Under the pieces are notes generated by a model. It was not told the origin of the DNA. It did no database searches and was given only the letters and a program-made list of their open reading frames with translations. A program made the position numbers and the translations under genes. Shown one piece after another: positions 1-6,235 of a DNA stretch of 8,197 bases; position 1 is the stretch's first letter, and the number at the start of each line of letters is the position of its first letter. Location: contig VFKK01000163.1 in NCBI GenBank assembly GCA_009885605.1, forward strand, positions 1 through 8,197. The letters run 5' to 3'. The DNA is from Cyclobacteriaceae bacterium. Its GTDB lineage: Bacteria > Bacteroidota > Bacteroidia > Cytophagales > Cyclobacteriaceae.

Positions 1-652
1 TCGGGGACATTTCTTTCACTTCATATGATAAATCATTGATTACCACGCTGACCTTTAGGCCATCCAGCGTCATATCACCTCCTATAACTAAAAAATCTAT
101 AATTACTTCATTCCCATTATCAAACAATTGACCATTCCTGGGAAAATTGAGAGCCAAATAAGGCTCAGCCGAATAGGGAAAAGGTCGTGATTGCCCAACC
201 TGAAAGTCCCTATCTACATAATTCCCAAAATTTTTAAGAGCCAGACCATCCTCGCCCACCAGATAAGCCACGATTCTATAACTGCCAATAGTCAATTCCC
301 TTTGGAAAATCGGAGAGCCAAAACCAACGGGATCGCTTCCATTCAGGATATTGAAAAGTTTAAAATCCTGATTTCCTCCCAAATCATAAGGAAAATTTTT
401 GATATTGAACTCAAACGGAACCTTCCCTGGCTTGAAAACCTGATTACCCAAAGGAGTGTAAAGTTCCAGAATGGCATCCGGTATCTGCGAAGAATCCGCG
501 GATTGATAAAAAGTTACTTTGAGTAAATTCCTGGATTGGGAAATGGAATCGCCTATAGAAATAACATTTTCTTCTTTGAGACCCTTTTTATCTGAGCTGC
601 AGGAAATAGTAATAAGAGCTGTAAAAAAGAGTAATCCGAGGAATTTATTCAT
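1..652 (-). CDS. Probable lipoprotein of unknown function, N-terminal 217 residues (C-terminus off the left edge)
   Basis: The minus strand is open from an ATG at 652-650 to the window edge, so the C-terminus is missing. The protein starts MNKFLGLLFFTALITISC, a short basic/hydrophobic leader ending at Cys18 with Ser at -1. This fits a type II lipoprotein signal, although Thr rather than Leu at -3 makes the lipobox imperfect. After a polar linker (19-42) the chain looks all-beta. Two stretches, residues 62-84 (LELYTPLGNQVF...) and 166-189 (LALNFPRNGQLF...), align with each other, suggesting two tandem Ig-like sandwich domains. I do not recognise the family, and no catalytic motif is visible. 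It is transcribed away from the oxygenase gene across a 73-bp spacer. The likely location is the inner face of the outer membrane or the cell surface. The coding call is firm because the frame is long, begins with a good signal peptide and has a coherent composition; the function is unknown. Confidence 0.85.
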   Translation of the reverse strand, partial: MNKFLGLLFFTALITISCSSDKKGLKEENVISIGDSISQSRNLLKVTFYQSADSSQIPDAILELYTPLGNQVFKPGKVPFEFNIKNFPYDLGGNQDFKLFNILNGSDPVGFGSPIFQRELTIGSYRIVAYLVGEDGLALKNFGNYVDRDFQVGQSRPFPYSAEPYLALNFPRNGQLFDNGNEVIIDFLVIGGDMTLDGLKVSVVINDLSYEVKEMSP

Positions 653-670
653 ACTGCAGTAATTTGAGAC

Positions 671-678
671 TAAAGATA
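671..678 (-). promoter_or_regulatory. Possible -7 box for the lipoprotein gene
   Basis: Read on the minus strand, 678-671 is TATCTTTA, a 7/8 match to the Bacteroidota -7 consensus TAnnTTTG, and it ends 18 nt before the ATG. The nearest upstream TTG (minus strand, 705-703) is 24 nt away, longer than the usual 19-21 nt, so the support is weak. No convincing promoter was found for the divergent oxygenase gene in the same 73-bp spacer. Confidence 0.22.
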
Positions 679-725
679 TTTAATTTTAAGAGGAATTAAG
701 ACCAATCAGTTTACCCCAAATTATA

Positions 726-1703
726 ATGGAAATTTTATTCGATGAGATCCCAAGCCTTGACCTGGCTGAATTCACAGCCGGAACACCGGCACAAAAAGCT
801 GAGTTCGTACAAAAACTAGGAGATGCTTACCAAAATATTGGATTCGTAGCCATCAAAAACCATGGACTTGCCAAAGAACTTCAGGATAGATTATATAATT
901 CTATCAAGTCTTTTTTTTCTCTGCCTGACGAAATAAAAACAAAGTATGAAAAGCCTGAAATCGGTTTCCAACGCGGATACACCGGAAAAGGAAAAGAGCA
1001 TGCAAAGGGTCGAAACACGGGTGATTTGAAAGAATTTTATCACGTAGGTCAGGAACTTTCCTTAATTCCCGATTCAGACCCAATTAAGTCAGAGTATCCG
1101 GAGAACCTTTGGCCTTCGGAGATAAAACAGTTTAAAAACGATGCAATCGAAGCGTACCAAACTTTGGAAAAAGCAGGAAAAGCGATGCTTCATGCCATTG
1201 CCATATTTATGGAGCTTCCCGAAGATTACTTCGATGACAAAATTGTGCATGGTAACTCCATCTTAAGACAGATTCATTACTTCCCAATCGAAAATCCGGA
1301 TGCAGTGTCAGCAGACGCAGTGAGAGCAGCAGAGCATGGCGATATCAACCTGATCACACTTCTTATGGGAGCAAGTGCAGACGGACTTCAGGTGCTTCGA
1401 AAAGATGGAAAGTGGATTCCCATCACAGCACTTCCGGATCAATTGGTGGTCAATGTGGGCGATATGCTCGAACGACTGACAAATAAAAAACTCAAGTCAA
1501 CCATCCATCGCGTCGTGAATCCTCCTAGAGAAATGATGCATACCAGCAGATATTCGATTCCATTCTTCATGCATCCACGATCAGAAATGGATCTGACATG
1601 TCTGGAAAATTGCATTGACGCGACTCATCCAAAACAATTTGAAGATGTCACGGCAGGGGAATTCCTTGAGGAGAGACTTCGTGAACTTGGACTCAGAAAA
1701 TAA
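726..1703 (+). CDS. Isopenicillin N synthase-family 2-oxoglutarate/Fe(II)-dependent oxygenase
   Basis: This is a 325-residue non-haem iron oxygenase, probably cytosolic, coupling O2 and usually 2-oxoglutarate to oxidation of an unidentified small molecule. The N-terminal DIOX_N region (about 5-110) includes GFVAIKNHG (39-47) and DLKEFYHVG (100-108). The catalytic double-stranded beta-helix contains the complete iron facial triad His204-x-Asp206 ... His261, and the RxS motif Arg275-Tyr-Ser277 that anchors 2-oxoglutarate. RQIHYFP (181-187) and NVGDMLERLTN (243-253) are also typical of the family. The length matches full-length members, and the ATG at 726 is the first in frame that keeps the whole N-domain. 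No Shine-Dalgarno sequence is present, which is normal in Bacteroidota. The CHR transporter gene starts 3 nt after the stop, so the two are almost certainly cotranscribed. The substrate cannot be read from the sequence; nothing nearby suggests beta-lactam biosynthesis, so a penicillin-related name would mislead. Confidence 0.93.
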   Translation: MEILFDEIPSLDLAEFTAGTPAQKAEFVQKLGDAYQNIGFVAIKNHGLAKELQDRLYNSIKSFFSLPDEIKTKYEKPEIGFQRGYTGKGKEHAKGRNTGDLKEFYHVGQELSLIPDSDPIKSEYPENLWPSEIKQFKNDAIEAYQTLEKAGKAMLHAIAIFMELPEDYFDDKIVHGNSILRQIHYFPIENPDAVSADAVRAAEHGDINLITLLMGASADGLQVLRKDGKWIPITALPDQLVVNVGDMLERLTNKKLKSTIHRVVNPPREMMHTSRYSIPFFMHPRSEMDLTCLENCIDATHPKQFEDVTAGEFLEERLRELGLRK

Positions 1704-1706
1704 GTA

Positions 1707-2906
1707 ATGTCGGTCAAGAAGGTACGATACTACCTTTTTCTGAAGGACATTCTGGTTCTTTCCTTGACTGCTTTTGGTGGCCCGCAAGCGTTCCTTGCAA
1801 TGCTATTGGAGCGGATGGTGAAGAAACGAAATTATGTTTCTGAGAATGAACTCTGGGAGCTGAATGCACTTTGCAACATGCTCCCGGGTCCTGCTTCCAC
1901 CCAATTAATTTCTGCGATTGGATATAGAGTCGGAGGACCCAATTTAGCTTATCTGGCACTGATCGTCTGGATCCTTCCTGCCACTCTGATCATGATAGGT
2001 GCTGCTATTCTTATAGATTTTTTGCAAGAAAATACCCCCGGCGCACTCAACTTTGCAAAATTCATCCAGCCGATGGCCATCGGTTTTATCATTTTTGCTG
2101 CACAAAAAACCATCGGAAAAATGGTTCAGAGTACCGAGGCGATGGTCCTGGTGTTGATCTCCACTTTCGTTTCTTTCTTCTACAGCTCACCATACGTCTT
2201 TCCAGTTCTCTTGGTAATCGGAGGTTTGAGCACCTCCATCAAATACGAGAAACAGCCCAAATTTGAGCGAGATGTTCCGCTCAAGATTCAGTGGTCCAAC
2301 TTTTATCTTTGGGGCGGCGTATTGGTCCTTGCTGCCGGTCTTGGTGCTGTCACTCAATACCAACCCGTTAAGCTTTTCGAAAATTTCTATCGTAACGGAA
2401 GTATGATCTTTGGAGGAGGGCAAGTACTTGTCCCTTATTTATACACCGAATTCGTTGACTTCAAGCATTACCTGACTTCTGAGGAATTCCTGACGGGATA
2501 TGCCATCTCACAAGGTATTCCCGGCCCTACTTTCAGCATTTCTTCCTATGTAGGAGCATTATCCATGAGGGAATTCGGCACAGCCGGATTCTTCATGGGC
2601 GGAATCATAGCGGCTGCAGGTATTTTTCTTCCCGGCATATTTCTGATTTTCTTTGTGATCAGATTCTGGGACGAATTAAAAAAATATCGCCCTGTCAGAG
2701 CAGCTTTGGAAGGAATCAATGCTGTATCCTGCGGGATGCTCATTGCTGCAGCTTACCTGCTTTTTGAGCCTCTGGAGGCCAATTTCCTGAACATAATTTT
2801 TATTCTGGCCACATATTCCCTCTTACAATTCACCAAAATTTCTTCACCGATCATCATCGCGGGTGGTGTGATTTTAGGAATTTTACACAACTACTTTTTT
2901 TTATAG
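1707..2906 (+). CDS. chrA: CHR-family (chromate-type) transporter, long two-domain form
   Basis: This is a 399-residue inner membrane protein with about ten hydrophobic segments and two homologous CHR halves. The N-half carries FGGP (23-26) and NMLPGP (57-62). The C-half carries FGGGQVLVP (235-243) and QGIPGP (269-274) followed by SISSYVG. These paired FGG and PGP motifs define the CHR superfamily, and about 400 residues is normal for the long fused form. Characterised members export chromate using the proton-motive force, but many homologues have unknown physiological anions, so the substrate here is inferred from family only. The ATG at 1707 lies 3 nt after the oxygenase stop, with no room for a promoter, so it depends on the upstream transcript. 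The last codons sit on a T8 run (2895-2902), where slippage would affect only the extreme C-terminus. The gene symbol reflects homology and is not evidence of chromate resistance. Confidence 0.92.
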   Translation: MSVKKVRYYLFLKDILVLSLTAFGGPQAFLAMLLERMVKKRNYVSENELWELNALCNMLPGPASTQLISAIGYRVGGPNLAYLALIVWILPATLIMIGAAILIDFLQENTPGALNFAKFIQPMAIGFIIFAAQKTIGKMVQSTEAMVLVLISTFVSFFYSSPYVFPVLLVIGGLSTSIKYEKQPKFERDVPLKIQWSNFYLWGGVLVLAAGLGAVTQYQPVKLFENFYRNGSMIFGGGQVLVPYLYTEFVDFKHYLTSEEFLTGYAISQGIPGPTFSISSYVGALSMREFGTAGFFMGGIIAAAGIFLPGIFLIFFVIRFWDELKKYRPVRAALEGINAVSCGMLIAAAYLLFEPLEANFLNIIFILATYSLLQFTKISSPIIIAGGVILGILHNYFFL

Positions 2907-2996
2907 AGGAGCTTTTAAAACTGTTAGGCCGGATTCGGGAACAAGTATATACACAACTGCGTTTTAAAAATTAAATTCATTCCCTATATTTCATAA

Positions 2997-3662
2997 ATGC
3001 AGGCCTACGAATTCATTAATAATCTAATCCCACCGCTCAAACTGACCGACAAAACCGGTATGGCACTGGCTTGGATGGAAGAAATTCGCACCAATGTATT
3101 GCCAGTAGTGGATCAGGGAAAATTCCTCGGTCTGATTCGGGATGAATTAATTTTTGATCTCAATAACCCGTCGAAATTGATCTCAGAAGTCGAACTTGCG
3201 AATTCCGCTTGCTGGGTGTATTCAGACAAGCATATTTACGATGTCTTGAGAGTAGGCGCTGAGCAGCATTCTAATCTGGTGGCAGTCCTGGATCGTGATA
3301 AGAATTTCATCGGGGTAGTCACTATGGAAGATTCCATTGCGGCTTTTGCAGACAGTCTTTCTATTCAATCACAAGGAAGTGTGTTGATTATGTCTTTGAA
3401 TATGACTGACTACAGTTTGGCAGAGATTGCAAGAATAATAGAATCGGAGAATACAAAGGTCTTGAGTTCATTCCTCACGAGTGATCCGCTTGATGATTCC
3501 AAAATAAAGCTGACTTTAAAGCTCGACAAACCTGAACTCCGACACATCAAAGCAACATTAGAACGATTTGGCTTCAAGATTTTGGATCATTATCAAGAAG
3601 AATCAGGAGTGAGCGGCGAGGAAGACAGAATCGGAAACTTGCTGCGATTTTTAGATATTTGA
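2997..3662 (+). CDS. CBS-domain protein with ACT-like C-terminal region, upstream of NAD kinase
   Basis: This 221-residue protein is predicted to be soluble. Two CBS motifs occupy about residues 5-65 (IPPLKLTDKTGMALAWMEE, then LPVVDQGKFLGLI) and about 68-118 (VYSDKHIYDVLRV, then LVAVLDRDKNFIGVVTMED). Such a pair usually forms a Bateman module that binds adenosine nucleotides. Residues about 127-201 read as beta-alpha-beta-beta-alpha-beta (SVLIMSLNM, SLAEIARIIES, KVLSSFLTS, KIKLTLKL, ELRHIKATLERFG, FKILDHYQ), the layout of an ACT domain, also a small-ligand sensor. There is no enzyme or transporter domain, so it is probably a regulatory partner. The NAD kinase gene begins 3 nt after its stop, which suggests cotranscription and a possible link to nucleotide or NADP status; this is inference. 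The ATG at 2997 gives the usual family N-terminus. The 90-bp gap before it contains no convincing promoter or terminator. Confidence 0.9.
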   Translation: MQAYEFINNLIPPLKLTDKTGMALAWMEEIRTNVLPVVDQGKFLGLIRDELIFDLNNPSKLISEVELANSACWVYSDKHIYDVLRVGAEQHSNLVAVLDRDKNFIGVVTMEDSIAAFADSLSIQSQGSVLIMSLNMTDYSLAEIARIIESENTKVLSSFLTSDPLDDSKIKLTLKLDKPELRHIKATLERFGFKILDHYQEESGVSGEEDRIGNLLRFLDI

Positions 3663-3665
3663 GGC

Positions 3666-4541
3666 ATGAAGGTAGCCCTGCATGGCCTTACGCTGAAAGC
3701 GGAGTTTTTTATTTATATCCAGGTTTTGTTCTCAGAACTGGAAAAGAATCAAATCGAAATATTTGTCACGGAGGAGTTTGACCGACAACTCAAAATGAGT
3801 GGAAACAAGTCACTCCATTACCGGGTTTTGGAAAACAGGAAAGAAATCAAGTCTATGGATTTCATGATTTCTATTGGCGGTGACGGAACTTTACTGGATG
3901 CAGTGTGTGTGGTCGGCGATTTGGAAATCCCAATTCTTGGATTGAATACAGGAAGACTGGGCTTTTTGGCCACTGTCGCAAAAGAAAACATTGAGGATGC
4001 TATTAAAAATCTCGCAATAGGAAATTACCAAATTGAATCCAGGATTCTCATTTCACTTCATTGCAAACGCAGATTATTCAACGGGATCAATTTCGGATTG
4101 AATGAGTTCACCATCCATAAAAGAGATACTTCCTCAATGATCACAGTTCATACGTACATCGATGGAAAATACCTAAATAGTTACTGGGCTGATGGATTAA
4201 TCGTCTCAACCCCCACCGGTTCCACAGGCTATTCTTTGAGTTGCGGAGGTCCGTTGATCACTCCCGGAGCAAAAAATCTTGTGATCACACCTGTAAGTCC
4301 ACATAATCTTAATGTAAGACCAATAATCGTTTCAGATGAGAGTGAGATTAGCTTTGAAATTGAGGGACGATCAGAGAAGTTTCTTATTTCACTCGATTCC
4401 AGATCCACTTCAATTTCTTCAGATTTGAAGTTAACAGTGAAAAAGGCCCCGTTTTGTGCAAAATTGGTCAAATTACCACACTATCATTTTTTCGATACCC
4501 TAAGGCAAAAGCTTAACTGGGGATTGGATATGAGGAATTGA
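3666..4541 (+). CDS. nadK: NAD kinase
   Basis: This 291-residue cytosolic enzyme phosphorylates NAD to NADP and is the source of cellular NADP(H). The family signatures are all present: GGDGT (71-75) with the catalytic/phosphate-binding Asp73, NTGRLGF (94-100), Asn146-Glu147 in GLNEF for ribose binding, and DGLIVSTPTGSTGYSLS (176-192) followed by GGP (194-196). The length is normal for a bacterial NAD kinase. The start at 3666 follows the CBS-protein stop by 3 nt, and the overlapping TGAGGC gives at best a GAGG purine stretch, so translational coupling is likely. The C-terminus ends at TGA 4539-4541, and a gap of about 109 bp follows before the next probable start. Nothing is missing or broken in the catalytic core. 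The call is essentially certain from motifs. Confidence 0.97.
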   Translation: MKVALHGLTLKAEFFIYIQVLFSELEKNQIEIFVTEEFDRQLKMSGNKSLHYRVLENRKEIKSMDFMISIGGDGTLLDAVCVVGDLEIPILGLNTGRLGFLATVAKENIEDAIKNLAIGNYQIESRILISLHCKRRLFNGINFGLNEFTIHKRDTSSMITVHTYIDGKYLNSYWADGLIVSTPTGSTGYSLSCGGPLITPGAKNLVITPVSPHNLNVRPIIVSDESEISFEIEGRSEKFLISLDSRSTSISSDLKLTVKKAPFCAKLVKLPHYHFFDTLRQKLNWGLDMRN

Positions 4542-4566
4542 TTTGACCGATAAATGGCTAAATTTA
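4538..4566 (+). promoter_or_regulatory. Possible promoter for the DUF6089-type protein
   Basis: TTG at 4538-4540, overlapping the nadK stop, is followed after 18 nt by TAAATTTA at 4559-4566, a 7/8 match to the Bacteroidota -7 box TAnnTTTG. Spacing is one base short of the usual 19. It would give a leader of roughly 80 nt before the proposed TTG start at 4651. The AT-rich context makes chance matches likely, so this is only a candidate. Confidence 0.25.
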
Positions 4567-4604
4567 CATCTCTTAAGCTTAACAATTATTAACCCGGTAA
4601 ATAC

Positions 4605-4635
4605 GAAGTGGCGTTTTTTAAACGTTAGGTACTTC
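4605..4635 (+). promoter_or_regulatory. Interrupted inverted repeat in the leader of the DUF6089-type gene
   Basis: GAAGT (4605-4609) pairs with ACTTC (4631-4635), and inside it CGTTT (4612-4616) pairs with AAACG (4620-4624) around a TTT loop. As RNA this could form a two-part hairpin 15 nt upstream of the proposed start codon; as DNA the inner 13-bp palindrome could be an operator. No U-tract follows the outer arm, so it does not look like a terminator. Stability is uncertain because the arms are short and the internal loop is asymmetric (2 and 6 nt). Confidence 0.3.
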
Positions 4636-4650
4636 ATAACTTGCATCGTC

Positions 4651-5406
4651 TTGAAAAAGGTCAATTTTCAGATTTTCAGTCACTTATTAGTTTTACTTGT
4701 GCTTTTCATCGGAATCAACTCTGAAGTAAAAGCGCAGAAATACGAAATCGGAGGCGGAATCGGGGTAGCAACCTACACCGGGGACATTATCAGAAAAATA
4801 GACCTGGGCCAACTTGGCCCCCAAGTCACGTTCTTTGGCAAGAGAAATTTTGACAATGTGTGGACCCTTAGGGTTGGCATTAGCTCGGCGATTTTAGAAG
4901 CGGATGATGAAATTAACCCTATTGATATTTCTGCCCAAATCAGAGATGCTCAATTCAAAGGTGGAATCATTGAGGGAGCTGCTGTAATGGAATTTAACTT
5001 TCTCGATTTCCTGAGAAACGATTCTGAATTCCGCTTCTCCCCCTATGCATTTTTCGGTTTAGGGTTCACCTATATGACGTTCAAAGGGAGACCCACTGCC
5101 ACAAAAAATGAAGAGGCTGATTATTACCAACTCTTTTCACCGGTAATTCCTTTTGGTGGAGGAGTGAAATACAGGTTAAATGATCGTTGGACGCTTGCAG
5201 CAGAATTAGGTTTCAGGCCAACGATGACCGACTATTTAGATAAAATTGACAGTCAGCAGCCGCCGCTTCCAAGATTTTATGATCCTTCAAATCCAGATCA
5301 GCCTTATGGGGTCAATTATGGAAATCCAAATGATAAAGATTGGTATTACTTTTTAGGCCTTACTTTAAGCTATACCTTTGCCAGTACGCAATGCTATGCC
5401 TATTAA
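4651..5406 (+). CDS. DUF6089-type outer membrane beta-barrel/porin-like protein, probable TTG start
   Basis: I place the start at TTG 4651. From there the protein is 251 residues beginning MKKVNFQIFSHLLVLLVLFIG with a likely signal-peptidase I site after VKA (26-28), leaving QKYEIGGG at the mature N-terminus. The frame is open back to TTG 4543, but that extension (TDKWLNLHLLSLTIIN...) buries the signal sequence and does not look coding. The mature part alternates glycine/aromatic-rich beta strands: EIGGGIGVATYTGDI (32-46), YAFFGLGFTYMTF (132-144), PFGGGVKYRLNDRWTLAAEL (167-186), and a terminal WYYFLGLTLSYTF (231-243). The early G-x-x-Y-x-GD and late FRPTMTDYLD (188-197) resemble the Bacteroidota DUF6089 family, often found between nadK and uppS. 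An outer membrane location is inferred; the molecular function is unknown. The upstream gap of about 109 bp may hold its own promoter and a hairpin-capable leader. It would itself be a substrate of the BAM machinery. Confidence 0.82.
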   Translation: MKKVNFQIFSHLLVLLVLFIGINSEVKAQKYEIGGGIGVATYTGDIIRKIDLGQLGPQVTFFGKRNFDNVWTLRVGISSAILEADDEINPIDISAQIRDAQFKGGIIEGAAVMEFNFLDFLRNDSEFRFSPYAFFGLGFTYMTFKGRPTATKNEEADYYQLFSPVIPFGGGVKYRLNDRWTLAAELGFRPTMTDYLDKIDSQQPPLPRFYDPSNPDQPYGVNYGNPNDKDWYYFLGLTLSYTFASTQCYAY

Positions 5407-5445
5407 TTAATTGAATCATAGGGTTAATTATTGGAAAAGAAATAG

Positions 5446-5453
5446 CATTTTTG
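5446..5453 (+). promoter_or_regulatory. Probable -7 promoter element for uppS-bamA
   Basis: CATTTTTG followed by TACCTCC resembles the Bacteroidota -7 box TAnnTTTG and its usual downstream context (7/8 match, with C for the first T). There is no perfect -33 TTG at the standard distance; TTA at 5424-5426 lies 19 nt upstream. Transcription would begin around 5458-5460, giving a leader of about 30 nt before the ATG at 5491. Confidence 0.4.
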
Positions 5454-5490
5454 TACCTCCAAAAAAGTGAGGTATTCGGAAAATACTGGA

Positions 5491-6228
5491 ATGAAGGACG
5501 CATTAGACCGAGAAAGAATCCCCCGACATATTGCAATTATCATGGACGGCAATGGCCGATGGGCCAAGAAGAAAGGCGCCATGAGAATATTTGGTCACAG
5601 ACATGCTATTCAGGCTGTTAAAGACGCCATCGAAGGTGCTGAAAACCTCGGAGTGGAATACCTGACTCTATTTTCCTTCTCAACGGAGAATTGGTCAAGA
5701 CCACAAGAAGAAGTCAATGCGCTCATGGAACTATTAGTGAAAACAATCACCGATGAAGTTCCAATGATGATGAAAAATAACATCCGTCTTAAAAGCATAG
5801 GTGATATTGACAGCCTTCCAAAATCAGCGTACGAAAAACTTGCAGAGGCGAAAAACACAACCTCCAAAAACACAGGTCTCAACGTGATCCTAGCGCTTAG
5901 CTATAGCGGTCAGTGGGAACTCACCCAAGCTGCCCGACACATTGCTCAAAAAGTCTCAGAAGGAAAATTGAAATTGGAAGACATCACACAACAAGTGATG
6001 GCCGACCATCTGGAAACCCGTGGAATCCCTGATCCTGAATTAATGATCAGAACGAGCGGAGAATACAGATTGAGCAATTTTCTACTTTGGCAACTGGCAT
6101 ATACAGAGATGTATTTTACTCCTGTACTATGGCCGGATTTTAGAAGAGAGCACCTGATTGCCGCCATCCAAGATTTCCAAAAAAGGGAAAGAAGATTCGG
6201 CATGACAGGTGAGCAAGTTAAATCTTAA
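5491..6228 (+). CDS. uppS: Undecaprenyl diphosphate synthase (cis-isoprenyl transferase)
   Basis: This 245-residue enzyme adds isopentenyl units in cis to farnesyl diphosphate, giving the C55 undecaprenyl diphosphate carrier used for peptidoglycan and surface glycans at the inner membrane face. IMDGNGRWAK (17-26) carries the Mg-binding Asp19, and GHRHA (35-39) follows. FSFSTENWSRP (61-71) is the second conserved block. The C-terminal signature spans 181-199: DPELMIRTSGEYRLSNFLL, with Arg187, Arg193 and Ser195 for diphosphate binding; MYFTPVLWPDF (207-217) completes it. I chose ATG 5491 because it puts the catalytic Asp at about residue 19, normal for the family. An in-frame GTG at 5467 would add eight residues and cannot be fully excluded. 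The bamA start lies 7 nt after the stop, so the two are very likely cotranscribed. All catalytic residues I can judge are intact. Confidence 0.96.
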   Translation: MKDALDRERIPRHIAIIMDGNGRWAKKKGAMRIFGHRHAIQAVKDAIEGAENLGVEYLTLFSFSTENWSRPQEEVNALMELLVKTITDEVPMMMKNNIRLKSIGDIDSLPKSAYEKLAEAKNTTSKNTGLNVILALSYSGQWELTQAARHIAQKVSEGKLKLEDITQQVMADHLETRGIPDPELMIRTSGEYRLSNFLLWQLAYTEMYFTPVLWPDFRREHLIAAIQDFQKRERRFGMTGEQVKS

Positions 6229-6235
6229 GTAATTC

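Noticed and set aside
191..526. 111-residue open frame on the plus strand at the left end
   Set aside because: It lies antisense to the lipoprotein frame, which is longer, carries a signal peptide and runs to the window edge; the plus-strand translation has no recognisable features.
911..918. T8 run inside the oxygenase gene as a possible phase-variation tract
   Set aside because: It encodes a plausible Ser-Phe-Phe-Ser in a conserved helix, is short, and the oxygenase is not a typical phase-variable surface protein. Nothing else suggests switching.
726..1703. Reading the oxygenase as a true isopenicillin N synthase
   Set aside because: The iron and RxS residues are shared by the whole superfamily, and no NRPS or other beta-lactam gene lies nearby.
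2907..2996. Possible terminator or promoter between chrA and the CBS gene
   Set aside because: The best stem (CCG GATT CGG) has only three pairs and no following T-run. TATATTTC at 2985-2992 resembles a -7 box but is 4 nt from the ATG and has no -33 TTG.
4543..4650. N-terminal extension of the DUF6089-type protein from TTG 4543
   Set aside because: It would precede an otherwise perfect signal peptide and overlaps a candidate promoter and hairpin; the downstream TTG explains the protein better.
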